This document shows, one piece after another, positions 35,280-47,400 of a stretch of 64,000 nt of DNA. The DNA comes from Psilocybe azurescens (taxonomy: Eukaryota; Basidiomycota; Agaricomycetes; Agaricales; Agrocybaceae), in NCBI GenBank assembly GCA_023853785.1, contig JAJIRX010000570.1:744001-808000 (forward strand). Reading direction: 5' to 3'. A program made the position numbers and the translations under genes. Within the stretch, counting starts at the first letter, position 1. Every line of letters starts with the position of its first letter. Under the pieces are notes generated by a model. The model was not told the origin of the DNA. It searched no databases and saw nothing but the letters and a program-made list of their open reading frames with translations.

Positions 35280-37470
35280 TTATACGATATCATCTCCCGC
35301 TCCAGCACCACCCACACTCCCGCCCTTCTTCCTAAATCTCTTCTTACTCCTACTCCTGCCTTTCCTCTCCTCGTCGGCACCCGCCTCCCCATCATCCTGC
35401 CCTCCAATCGAGCTAGCCGCCAGCGCTAGCTGAAGTTGCGACGCCTGCTGTGGAGCAGCAGCCACGCTCCCGCTGCTCCCAGGCCGACCCTGGGCGGCAT
35501 AGTCAACGAACCGCACGTTACGCGATGGCGAGCTCTCCCTCGTGCCTGGCCCCGATCGCGTCGTCGTGCGGATGTTCTCCAACCGCTGATTGCGCGGCAC
35601 AGGGTACGCGTCATATCGCGGCGACGAAGCGCCCGCTGCCACTGAAGCCGTGGCACTCGAATTCGACGCAAGAGAAGCGAATGAATCCGAAGTGCCTGGG
35701 CGCGCGACCCCAGCCGTCTTGGGATGGTGGGGTACCCGACGAGCGTGAATATGTGCACTCTTGGCGTGGCTCATTGGGCTCGTCGTGCGCGGCATAATCT
35801 TCGATCCAGATCCAGACACTGCACCTGCACTGGATGAAATTAAAGTCGAAGGGTCCACATCCGACGCCCAGGCATCCGAATCGTCTTCTCTTTCTCCTTC
35901 TCCCACAACGACCTCATCCGCGTCAACATTCGCTCTCTCTCTTTCCCTTTCCTTGTCTTTTTTCTAGCTGCTTCGCTTTACTCAACAGAACACGCTTCCT
36001 CTCCCTCTTTCTGCTCCTCCTCTCCTGCTCCATCTTTAGATGCCTTTTCCGCACCACTCCGCCTACACATACCAATCCGACTCAAATGCCTTGAAATAGC
36101 ACGTTCAATCTCCTCTTCATCGTTCTCAAGCTTGTGCATCTTGCCCTGCCACCGCGTCGTTGAAACTCCTGTTAAACCTCCGCCTCCGGAATGGTCAGGC
36201 CGTGGGCTGCCGTCGACAACTCGCACTTCGACCTGTGAATGAATTCGGTGTTAGATCGAAAAAAAAAACTTTGGACGTAATAACGATAACAAAAGCAAAA
36301 GGTGAGAGAGAGGTTGACAATAGAACGTCAAACGTCTAATGCTAGATAAAGGAGTCATCCATCGCTTACAGCGTACCCTACGCGCGCGCGCACTAAACGA
36401 GGAAGGACCATCCCAAACAGAAATAGAAAAGCACAGAAACAAACGAATGAAAAGGACTCACATCACTCCTCAGCCCTCTCCTCGTCTCGATAACCGTTTG
36501 ATTACCCTTAATGCATTCAGCAATCGTATGTCGATGCTCATACCATCCCTATCGCCGCCGCCGCCATGATCGCCCTCCGCATGGACACGCCCGCCATCCG
36601 GCGCATATTCCCTGTCCGATTCCACTTGTTGCTCGGGATGCATGGTGTGGTGGCCGAAGAAAGACGTGTGCGTGTGCGATCTTTGTGCTGTTTTCCGTCA
36701 CCCGCAGAAGGGGGCCTAATCCTCCCAATCCCGGTCCAACACCATCAGACGCCGCAGGGGCAAGGGTAGCAGACCGCGTGCCGTCCCGCGTGCCAATGCG
36801 CGTAGCAGGCCCCGGAATGTCCACAAATCTGACATGCAACGAATTTGCTTCTCACTCCACCCCTCATCCATCCTCCTCCTAAGATAGGAACAGCACCACC
36901 AGGACCTGTGTGCGGGGATGTAGTTGTCCGCCTGCTTGTCGTCGAAGACGGGGTCCGTCGGTGTGAGGCACGCAGCGACGGCGAGGGAGGAGAGGAAGTT
37001 GAACCGCGGAGTGAGTGCGAATATGAGACCTGCTGACACGAACCAGCCATGTTGAATTAAATAAAATGAGTCAACTCTTTGAAAAAAAAAAAAATAGACG
37101 CAAAAACGCGGAGTGAGCTAACTATTTGGCCACGAGACAACGACAACGACATTTGTGATAACGGCGAAGGTGAAGATGACTGTAACAAGGAAGGAGGCAA
37201 TGAAGAGAATCACGGGTCCTGCTATTTAGGAAAAGAGAAGTAAAGGAAAAGTTGAGCCACGAGATTCTTGAACATCGAGAAAGAGAAAACGAAGATAATG
37301 AAGATGAAAGGAGGAACTCACATTAATTTACATGCTAAACCATGACGTCTTTCCTTACTCCACTTCACTTTCTTTCTGGAGTACTCTACATCTCTCATAA
37401 ATCGCAAAATCCTTTCGTACTAGTTATTTGTCGTTCGACGTCGACGTCGTTCCTCGTGGCGTCTGGGTCG
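35280..37470 (-). pseudogene. nha1 pseudogene 2, exons 2-5 and most of 6-7 deleted
   Basis: The tail end (35280-35906, ending GAGAGDDIV) is well preserved. Next come the exon 8 start (VVDGSPRPDHSG, ~36200) and the acidic region of exon 7. At ~36895 the tail motif PILGGG is joined directly to exon 6 (ADNYIPAHR, VAACLTPTDPVF, GLIFALTPRFNFLSSL). Intron 5 at ~37050-37110 then runs straight into intron 1 (ctaactatttggccacgag), so exons 2-5 are missing. The breakpoints differ from pseudogene 1. Not a transporter. Confidence 0.83.
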
Positions 37471-37957
37471 TCGGTGTATAATTCGGGCACTAAAATTTCG
37501 ATGGAGTGTTCTCGTCGTATGGCCACTGCATCAAGGACGGCATTTGAGAAAGACATTATGCAAGGGAAGATTTATAAAAGCATACCTGGGACCCCGAAGA
37601 AAGACACTGGCTACGGCCTTCGTATTACCACTGGTCCTCGTGGCCCCTGGGACATGCAAGAAATTCACCGTGATGGTCAGTAGAAAAATTAACGGTGTCA
37701 CCGTGTGAGCGGGGTGTAGACCTAGGCCCCTTGCCTAAACAGGAAAATGTGTTCAATGATGAACACCTCCAACAGGGAATACGATGTGAAAAAAAATGAC
37801 AAAAGCGAATCATAATCTGTCAGAACAAAGTATAGAAGAGCAGCCATGGAGTTATGCGCTCTCAAAGTTGTTCCTTCGTTTTACAAAAATCTATCACCTT
37901 TTTCTCCACTCAACCATCTCCCATTCCAAGTGAACCATCGCCATATTCCTGCCACTC

Positions 37958-39479
37958 ATGTCGACCACACCTCAAACGTCCATGAATATGGCAGAAACTG
38001 TAATCTTCCAAGGAGATAGACATGATGTGGAAAGCGTTCTGCAATGGGTGATCAACCACTCGGAGGACGTCCAGGCAGCCAGTGCTATAGTCAACAGTAA
38101 TTCTAATTCCGCTTCTACAGCGAACAACAAGCGATTGACAGGACTTGCAGACGTAGAAAGGGCATTGGTAGAATATTTCGGAGGACCTGAGGATCCGCAC
38201 ATGATAGGAACACCGCTGCAGGGATTGTTGTCCATCCCACACACCCCAACATCCACGGATGTATCTAGCACAGATTTCTACCAAAGCTGTGTAGAATATG
38301 TGGATGACTTCCGGCAATGGGTAATTAGAGATTCGGAGGACGCGGAGTCCGCTGCAGCCAGGCTTGAACGTAGGTCCTATTCCAAATTTCCAGCAATTAA
38401 TTACACTGACAAACAATCGACACAACCTGCAGAAGCTTTAATCGATATAGAGAACCTACACCAATTGTTGACAGAGTGCGAGAATGCGGTCATGATGGAA
38501 ACATTGCAGGACCCATCGCCTTCGACCTCGTACCACACACCGCCGCATTTCAGAGATTCCATCGGCCCCATACCAATGCCTGACCAGGGCCTATTGGTTG
38601 ATGAGGAGCTATGGCCGGTCGTCAATGCTGATATACCTAGACTCTCTGAGCCCTTTGAGGCAGAGGAACACTATCCCCACTCAACGATCACATCTCCATC
38701 ACACCAGCACAGTGAACCATCCACACCGGACTCGATGATTGAGACACACGGGATCAACCACAAGTCTACCCTGGGCGATCGTCATGCCCATATGATAAGC
38801 CATCGTCGAGAGAACACCAACCCATATTTTCGCCCTAGGAGAGAGGCGAAAATAACACAAACTTTTTATCCAACCATTGGCAGGATCAAAGAGGATGCGG
38901 CTCCGATCTTAGCATGATCGTAGAGCGTAATGATATTCATCGCTCAAGGCCCGATAGTTGGATGTAAGTTGTTATATCTTCGCCTCTCGTCTGGTTGATT
39001 GATGGGTTTTGATTGGCAGCGCCATGGATCAATGGAACAGGCCCTATTTTCCGAGTGATTGCTCCAAACCAACGAGAGGAATGCCCACCGCCGGTCAAAC
39101 CTCAGGACAAAGAAGAAGTATGGAAACTGAGAGGCGCATGGGAGATGCATGTTCAACGCGGGATACTACACGTCGGCGGGAGACGAGACCCATGCTAGCA
39201 CCTGAGGAAACGAGCATCGACGGATATGCGATACAGGATGAATATTTCGTACCTCCAGATACAGAAAAGCCATACGTCTGCGACGACGAATACAGTCGAT
39301 GTGGTCCTTCATCATTTCCATCCTCATCGTCTCTGCCTGCCACAACACGGACAGCCATCCACGGACGGTCACATCGACCTCGCAAGTTACCGTAAGTGTT
39401 CTCTCAAGCATTCACAAATGAATATATGATTGATATGATTTACTTTGTTAGACCTCTTGCTCCGGACATCGAATACTGA
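37958..39479 (+). pseudogene. Gene X copy 3, frameshifted in exon 3
   Basis: In this copy the first two introns can be read through, giving a 319-residue open frame from 37958 to ~38917, because the TGA inside intron 1 is changed. Compared with the intact copy, one base is missing near 38868 (acaaactttttatcc), so the frame ends early. The exon 2 donor is GTAGGT rather than GTAAGT. Exon 4 (39021-39392 region) and the short last exon (to 39479) remain open. Likely non-functional as a spliced X protein; a truncated, intron-retaining product is possible. Confidence 0.6.
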
Positions 39480-40245
39480 GTTTCTGAGCCAGATATCCAA
39501 TGTGGATGGATTACAATGTGGTTGTTGGAGGTTGAGTTCTGTTTTTGGCGAGGTCGTTCAATCGATCGCATTGTCAATGATCCGTGGGAAATACAAATTT
39601 GGGAACAATCTTACTAGAACTATATTTCGCCTCCTGTACCTATTTTTTCCACTTATTATAATTTCAAGTTGTGCAAATTACTCAAATTTAAAACCTTGCA
39701 ATCAAGTGGAAGCAGGAAGAATTACTCATTACATGCAATTGACGGAAGAAAAACGTAGATTGCGAGGCGAAAATCGTCAAAGCGAGGAAGAAATTTAAAG
39801 CAAAAATCGAGACAAGCATAAGCAAAATGTTGTGAATGGATAATGATGTCTATAGTACATTGTGCATGTGCATGATGCAGACATAAAGAAAAATGGAGTA
39901 TAAGAAACAGAGAATAGAAAAGGTCATCGCGGAACATACTGTGTGCTCGTACTACGGAACTATGGTCGATAAACATGAAGAATGAATGAAAAATAGAAAA
40001 AGAGATATCATGTAGTGAATAAGAAACAGAAATATCGGTTATGATAAGAATTGATTAAGTATAATCCAGGATCAGAGGGGAAAAACATAGAAGACGATGG
40101 AAAGTATCAGCAAACGGGACAGGAAAGAATCGCATAAAAACGATAACAGCCAGTCATTTAACAAAAGCGAGGAAGAGAGTGAGAAAGAGAAAAAAGATAA
40201 ACAGGAATCAGACACCGTTTTCTGCTGCCGACGCTCCGAGAGAGA

Positions 40246-43200
40246 TTATACGATATCATCTCCCGCTCCCGCTCCAGCACCACCCACACTCCCGCCCTTC
40301 TTCCTAAACCTCCTCTTACTCCTACTCCTGCCCTTCCTTTCCTCGTCGGCACCCTCCTCCCCACCCTCCTCTCCCCCTCCTCCAATCGAGCTATCCGCCA
40401 GCGACAGTTGCAGCTGCGACGCCTGCTGTGGAGCAGCAGCCAAGCTCCCGCTGCTCCCAGGCCGACCCTGGGCGGCATAGTCGACGAACCGCACGTTGCG
40501 CGACGGCGAGCTCTCCCTCGTGCCAGGCATCGACCCTGTCGTCGTGCGGATGTTCTCCAACCGCTGATTGCGCGGCACAGGGTACGCGTCGTATCTCGGC
40601 GACGAAGCGCCCGCTGCAACTGAAGCCGTGGCACTCGAGTTCGACGCAAGAGACGCGAACGAATCCGAAGTGCCTGGGCGCGCGACCCCAGCCGTCTTGG
40701 GATGTTGGGGTCCCCGACGAGCGTGAATATGCGCACTCTTGGCGCGGCTGGTTGCGCTCGTCGTGCGCGGCACCGTCTTCGATCCAGATCCAGACGCTGC
40801 ACCTGCACTGGGCAAAATTAAAGACGACGGGTCCACATCCGACGCCCAGGCATCCGAATCGTCCTCTCCTTCTCCCACAACAACCACCTCATCCGCCGCA
40901 ACATCTGCTCTCTCCCTCTCCCTTTCCCGGTCTTTTTTTCTAGTTGCTTCGCTTTACTCAACAACACACTCTCCCTCTCCCTCTCTTTCTGCTCTTCATC
41001 TGCTGCTCCATTTTTTGATGCATTTTCCGCACCACCCCGCCTACCCATACCAATCTGACCCAAATGCCTTGAAATAGCACGTCCAATCTCCTCCGCATCG
41101 TGTTCAAGCTCGTGGATTTTGCCCTGCCACCGCGTCGTTGCAGCTCCTGTCAAACCTGCGGCTCCTGAATGTCCTGAATGGTCAGGCCGCGGGCTGTCGT
41201 CGATAACCAGCACTTCGACCTGTGAATGAAATCGGTGTGTTAGCCCAAAAAATATATCTTTTGACGTAATAACGATAACGAAAGCAAAAGGAGAGAGAGG
41301 TTAACAATAGAACCTCAAACGTCTAATGCTGGGCGAAGGTGTCATCCATAGCCTAGAGCGCACGACAGACGACCTCCTCCGCCTAAACGAGGAAGAACCA
41401 TCCCAAGCACAACCAGAAATCGAAGAAAAACAAACAAATGCAAAGGACTCACATCACTCCCCGGCCCCCTCCTCGTCTCGATAACCCTCTGATTGCCCTC
41501 AATCCACTCCGCGATCGTATGCCCGTGCTCATACCCATCCCCACCGCCGCCGCCGCCCTCGCCCTCCGCAGGGACACGCCCGCCATCCGGCGCATAGTCC
41601 CTGTCCGATTCCGCTTTTTGCTCGGGATGCCTGGTGTGGTGGCCGAAGAAAGACGGGTGCGTGTCGCCCGCAGAAGGGCCGACTTCTCCCAGACCCGGTC
41701 CAACACCAACACCATCAGAGGCTGCAGGGGCGGGTGTCACAGGCCGCGTGCCGTCCGGCGTGCCAATGCGCGTAGCAGGCCCCGGGCTGTCCACGAATCC
41801 GACGTGCAGCGAATCGCCTTCTTCCTCTCCTCCTCCCAAGATAGGAACAGGCCCAACAGCGACGCGCGTGTCCCCACTCATGCCGGACTCCGCCAGGTTC
41901 CCCTGCTCCTGTTTCTCATTCTCCTCGTCGCCGTTGTCGATCGTCCCGCTCCCGCTCCCGCTCCCAGTCGACTTCTCCCGCTCCATCGCCACCAGCCCGC
42001 TTTCCACATCCACGCCATGCCCCGCGCCCACACCGGCGCCCCCGCCCCCGCCCCCGCCCACGTCGTCCCTGTCCCTGTTCACCACGATGTCCTCCGCGCG
42101 CGTCACCCTCCTCGCCTGCGTCGCCCACTCCGGCTCGCGCCGCCCCCACGCGCGCTCGTGTTCGTCATCGTGTCCCGCCGGCTCCACGTCCGCGACACGC
42201 TGTGCACCCTCCGGCCCAAACTGAACCCGGGGATCGACAGCCCGTGGATCGTGATCGAGCAGAGCACCATGAACGCGACGATCGGCTGGATCGTGTCCTC
42301 CAGCAGCCGCATCTGGTCCGTCTCCGCCCTATAATCTCCATTCCCTTCATGTCCCTGCGCGGCGCCGTCCTGCAAGTGCTCGCGCGCGTGCTGCAGCACC
42401 TCGATCGCGAGCGTCGAGATGAACACGGCGCCGATCCCGATGGGCCCAAAGTGGCCCGAGAACACCGCCTCGCGGAACGTCTTGATGTCCGGGATCCACC
42501 TGTACAGCAGCATCATCACCGGCAGCCGCCTGAGCACGAGCACCAGGATCGCGATCACGAGCAGGCGCCACACGCTGAGCGTCAGGTCCGCGTCCTGGAA
42601 CTTGTTGAACGGCATCCACGCGCCGACGTATATGAACGCGGCGACATTAAAGAGCGTGTCGATGACGCTGGAGAACACGGACTCCTCGGTCTGGCGGTTG
42701 AAGAAGCCGTCCCAGGCGAAGGCGGTGCCGCAGAAGAAGGCGGCGAGGAGGTCGTCGGAGCCGAGCAGGGTGGTGACGCCGATGGTGAGCATGGCGAGGG
42801 AGACGTACTGCGCGACGTAGGAGTGGCGGTCGATGAGGTCGTGGCGCTGGCAGAACTTCATGAGGTGGCGGAAGCCGAAGCCGAGGAAGCACCCGATGAT
42901 GGCGCCTAGGAGGACTTGGTCTGGAGGATAAGCGTGTCAGTATGCGGCAGCGTAAAGGCATCGGTGGTGGGGAGGAGAAAAGGGCCATAGCAAATAAAAG
43001 ACAGAAAAGTCACGCACACAACCACAAAATCAAAAACCAATCCCGAATCGCGACGCCCGTCGTACGATCAATCGTCAAATACAGCGCGAGGTACAGGAAC
43101 GGGAACGCCGCGCCGTCGTTGCACCCGCTCTCCGCCGCGAGCAGGTGGCGGATGTGCGCGGGCACGTGCTTGTCCGCCCACTTGCCGCCGACGACGGCCG

Positions 43201-44468
43201 CGGCGAGGATGGGGTCCGTCGGCGTGAGGCACGCGGCGACCGCGAGCGAGGAGAGGAAGTTGAGCCCCGGGATGAGCGCGTATATGAGGCCCGCGGAGAC
43301 GAACCAGCCCTGTGGGGTGACAATAAAAAATGAGTCAACTCGCTGAAAAAAAAACGCGAAATGAACACGCACCCAAGTCATGACAGGCACGAGCAGGAAC
43401 ACCAAGCTGCGCCAGTGCTTGAGCATGTACGCCTTGGGGAGCTCGACGCCGATCGCGAACACGCCGATCGCGAGCACGACGCGCGTGAACTCGAGCGTGA
43501 CCGCGTTCGTGGTCTGCTCGATCGCGCTGGGGTCCGAGGACGAGGACCACGCGCGCGGGTTGAATATGTCGGCGCAGTATGGGCCTGCAGGGGCGGGGAG
43601 GGGGTGAGTGAGTGGGGGATGCGGATGCGGATGCGGTAGTATTGGGGGAGGGAGGGAGACGCACCGATGATGACTCCGAATATGAACGCCCAGATGGCTT
43701 CTCCTATGTACAGCTATATCACGAATCAGATACATAGGAACGACTGAAGAGAGAATCGACGTACGCGTTCACGGAGTAACAGCGAGAACATGCCGAACTA
43801 GATGAAGATAATAAACGAATGAGTTTCCTGCATTGTAGTCCACTATAGGGCAGGATGGAAGCACGTACGATAACGATAAACGCTCCGAGGACGGCATAGA
43901 TAATATGTGGTGTCGATACTTCGAACTATTTGACCACGGCATTAAGAGCAGCGACGACGACGACAGTGGTGGCGATAGCGGTGAAGGTGAAGGTGACGGT
44001 GACGGTAAGAAGGAAAGAGGCAACGAAAAAGAAAAGAGTACATCAGCAACCAATCCCAACACACCGATACGCACAAAAATAGAACGCGGATATCAACAAA
44101 ACAACAATTAATGCATCTGCATCCATCTCCGAAATGCAAATGCACCTCCGATCTGATATGAAGGATATGAAAGGAGGGACATCACCGGCACCCCCAAGCC
44201 AAGCGCATGTACATGCATGCCGTATATGGGCAGGTAGGTAGCCGTCCCGGTGCAGTGTCGTGCAGTGCAGGGGGAACAAAGCGTCGAGGGAGAAAGAAAG
44301 AAAGGAGTACCCAACTCCGAGAGGGGCTGGTACCCCGGCTCCCGCTGTTCGAGAAAAGGGAGGTGAAGGAAACATTCGTACACAAGCTTCTCGAACGGCG
44401 AGCCAGAGAAGAAACGACAAGGCAAGACAATGACAATGAAAGGAAGGACGACTCACAGGCCAAAACAT
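40246..44468 (-). CDS. nha1: Plasma-membrane Na+(K+)/H+ antiporter, fungal Nha1 type
   Basis: Exports Na+/K+ in exchange for H+ at the plasma membrane (CPA1 family). Exons on the minus strand: 44457-44468 (MFWP only), 43869-43925, 43765-43797, 43665-43713, 43373-43584, 43018-43309, 41453-42920 and 40246-41219. The membrane domain spans ~1-455: FEVSTPHIIYAVLGAFIVI, then GPYCADIFNPRAW, ACLTPTDPIL and ESGCNDGAAFPF with the Asn-Asp ion site at ~185-186, ending SITIHGLSIPGFSLGRRVHS. The tail (~455-1032) is long, acidic and Gly/Ser-rich, ending in GDDIV. Total 1032 residues (yeast Nha1 985). Frame breaks at a C5 run (42143-42147) and a T7 run (40933-40939); one extra base at each gives exact codon counts. 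The first intron is 531 nt, far longer than the others. Coding GC is much higher than in its neighbours. Confidence 0.9.
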
Positions 44469-47400
44469 GACGTCTTCGCTTCACTTTCTTCCTAGAATTC
44501 TTCTCTACGTCTCTCGTAATCCCAAAATGCTTTCGTACTAGTCTACTCGTCGTCGTCGTTCCTCTTGGCGTCTGTGTTGTGGGCGTATAACCCACTCTAA
44601 TTATTCGGGACCTAGCGTGTATGCGTTCCGGACCTAGTCCAAATGATGCTAGCACAATAGCAGAGATCTCAGATTGACGCTGAGCTGCCAATGGCAAAGC
44701 CAACACCGAGTCAATCACAGAACTGAATTGCAAGGGAAAAGGATCAACGGACGCGGAAGGGAAGGGGAGGGGGATAGGCAAGTGTGGAAGAAAGAAGTAA
44801 GAAAGAGAGTCTGCACCTCCAACAGCGTAATTCGCGCACCGACCGTTTATGTCCTCTCCTGTCAGGAATAGATGTCGCCCAGATGCCCCGGTACCTGTCC
44901 TGTCCTCGTAGCTGTCGTAGTCGGGTGTGAGAAGGAAAAAATGTAAATCCGTGGTGCTGTGTGGATGCCCAATAAGCGTGTCGTGTGCCGTGCGTCGTGT
45001 GGAAAAAGGGTACGGCTACAGTATAAAAAGCACAGCCCAGTGAGGCCACGAGTAGAATTGACGCAACGAACGAGCGACGAATGAGGGGATGGAGTTGGAG
45101 TGGATGGCGCTGCGTCTCCGGAACGTGCGTCGTGGAACGTGGAACGGCGTCGACGGCGAGGGCAAGGTAAGCGGATGAGCGAGCAGGGGAAGGTGTATCC
45201 GGAGAATGCCAATGGAGCCCCTCGACGATGATGATAAATGTTGTGCTATGTTATGTATATAGCCAGCCAATCCCGGAAAAGCAAAAAAAAAAAAAGCTGG
45301 GCAACGTTTATAATTAGATAACTCCAAGCCAATGAAAACCCGGGGAACCCAACACAAATCGGGTCTTGGCTTAAATTTTGGGGGGCCAGGTCAGGAACCC
45401 CGCACATACTGCAAACGCACTTACGTTAAGTTTTTCTATGGAAACCCTTTGTGCACCCTCGCCGGACCTTTATCTTTATCTCTATCCTTGATTCTCGAGC
45501 CCCTTGCTTGGCCACCTCTGCTTCTGCTTACCCCGCGTCGCCGATTACCCTTACCCTACCCTGCAGGACACAGGGGGTTTCGCGATGTCTATGAGGATGG
45601 ATAGGGTCAGGACACAGCGGGTAGACTGCCACAAAGCACGGTCGTCTTTCTTTCGAGAGTACAAGGTACCCACATCCTTTATAACCCCCCAGACACAGAG
45701 ACACAGTCACCACGCGCAGAGGGCTGAGGTCCGCTCCGCTCGAGGTGGACCCAACGCACTCGGACTCGTGGAAGCCTCAACTTAACCTTCCCTTCGCACA
45801 GAAAAGAAGCCCACCAGCTGACCCCCGAACTTGCGAAGAAAGAAGACCGGTTCCCTGAGGATGGGGATGACGATGACGGGGACGGCTGCGTCGGCTGTCA
45901 TCCCGCGCGCACATGCACCTGCACGCAGGGTTGATTGATGATGCTTGAATGAAGGCTGTGCTGCGCATTCCTACGGTAATCATGTACGGATGGGTGTATA
46001 TCCGCTAGCGTTTCCGCATATACACCCGAGAGAGCTTCATAATGTATCATCATCATATATGACAAAGTAAGAGCGCGGAACTCAGAGCCTAAAGATGAGC
46101 ACAACACATCCTAAATATCTCAAGCTGAAGACGAAGCTCAGACTGAAGGTGAAGGTGAAGGTGAAGGTATGTAACGCAACAACCTAACCCAATCAACCCA
46201 TTTCCCTGTATCAAAGCCTATCCCAGCCTCCAAAGCTTCACACGCAGCGCGTCTCATGCGTTTCAACTCCTCCATTCCTTACGAAGTTCGAACCCTATTC
46301 AGCCAAGGCCCCGCAAGCAGCGGCCGCGGTACGCGGTATGCACCTGCCAAGGGGCCCCAAGACCTGGGCCGTCGTAAAATATACTATACACGGAAAAACC
46401 CAAGGCGCGTCCGGGGCGTTTAGAGGCGACCAAGGCGGTTGCAAGGTGCGGGGGAGACCAAGGAGAAGTTAATATTACATACAGTCCAAGCTCCAAGTTT
46501 CAGTTTCACCCTAGGATCTCTGTTGACAATTAGAACACGGGAAGGAGAAGGGGCGAGGAGAGGGGAAGGGTTTCTGCCGTACACGGTTACCAAAGACGTA
46601 CGGGGCGTAATTAAAAGTTTGCGCGGGTCGTCCTGTTACGGGACGAGATGTATATATTGTATGTATCAACGTGAAAAGAGCCTATAAGTATAAGATGAGA
46701 GAGCGACGACGGTCAACCAGACGCGTATGTACGTAGAAATCAACAAAGTCCTCTGGAACCTTGAAGATTCAAGCTCAAGTCCAAAACTCAAATTAGAGCA
46801 ACACACACTGCGTATTCGATTCAGGTCACAAGTCCCTTCGCTCCTCCCAACATTTGCGCAGCCTCTGACAGACATCCTGGCCAGCCCTGGAGCCTGGGTC
46901 CTGGCTACTAAATGTCAAGTATGTTTACAGTGGCGTCTGTCTTGAAAGTCCTGGATCACAAATCAGTATATCTATATATTACAAACACCCTTTATTCTCC
47001 TGCGTGCCGCTGGTTATGGATTTCCAATTATCTCTCTCGAGACCGACCCTAATGAGAATCATCATCACCACGAATACATATACTTGGTGATGCACACTAC
47101 ACAAGAGCACACTGTAACGGAGTGGCGAGTCGACTTAAGCACGGTAGAGTACATAAGTACTTATGCGTATAAACTTTGAAGTAACCCTGCCTGTTGTAGT
47201 AAATGATGATGATGTTGATGATATCAATCATCGCTCGATGATTAAATGAAACCTTGTGAATAGATGGATGAATGAATGAAATTAATGAAAGGGTGGCTTG
47301 GCATTTCATGTGCCTATGCCTCCGCCTCCGCCTCTGTCTCAGTCTCGGCCCTGCAGAGAGACTAATACTGTACATGTGGGGACGAGACTGACGCAAGGGT

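Larger units (their letters stand above)
32530..37490. repeat. Segmental duplication unit 2 (X2 + nha1 pseudogene 2)
   Basis: Second direct unit. The junction with unit 1 joins the antiporter 5' flank (Ser/Asp-codon-like gtcgtcgtcgttcctcg tract) to the X 5' flank at about 32530, and the same junction recurs at about 37490. Confidence 0.8.
37490..44640. repeat. Segmental duplication unit 3 (X3 + full-length nha1)
   Basis: Third direct unit and the only one with a complete antiporter. Its right flank after ~44640 is single-copy sequence except for a short match at 58.2 kb, so this unit probably holds the ancestral antiporter locus. Confidence 0.8.

Noticed and set aside
41438..42334. 298-codon plus-strand frame over the antiporter tail
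   Set aside because: Antisense shadow of the Gly/Asp/Pro-rich tail; no family features.
42202..42909. Long open frame on the plus strand (235 codons) opposite the antiporter
   Set aside because: It is the shadow of a very GC-rich gene on the other strand. The minus frame carries the conserved antiporter sequence; this one is a low-complexity Arg/Glu/Asp composition.
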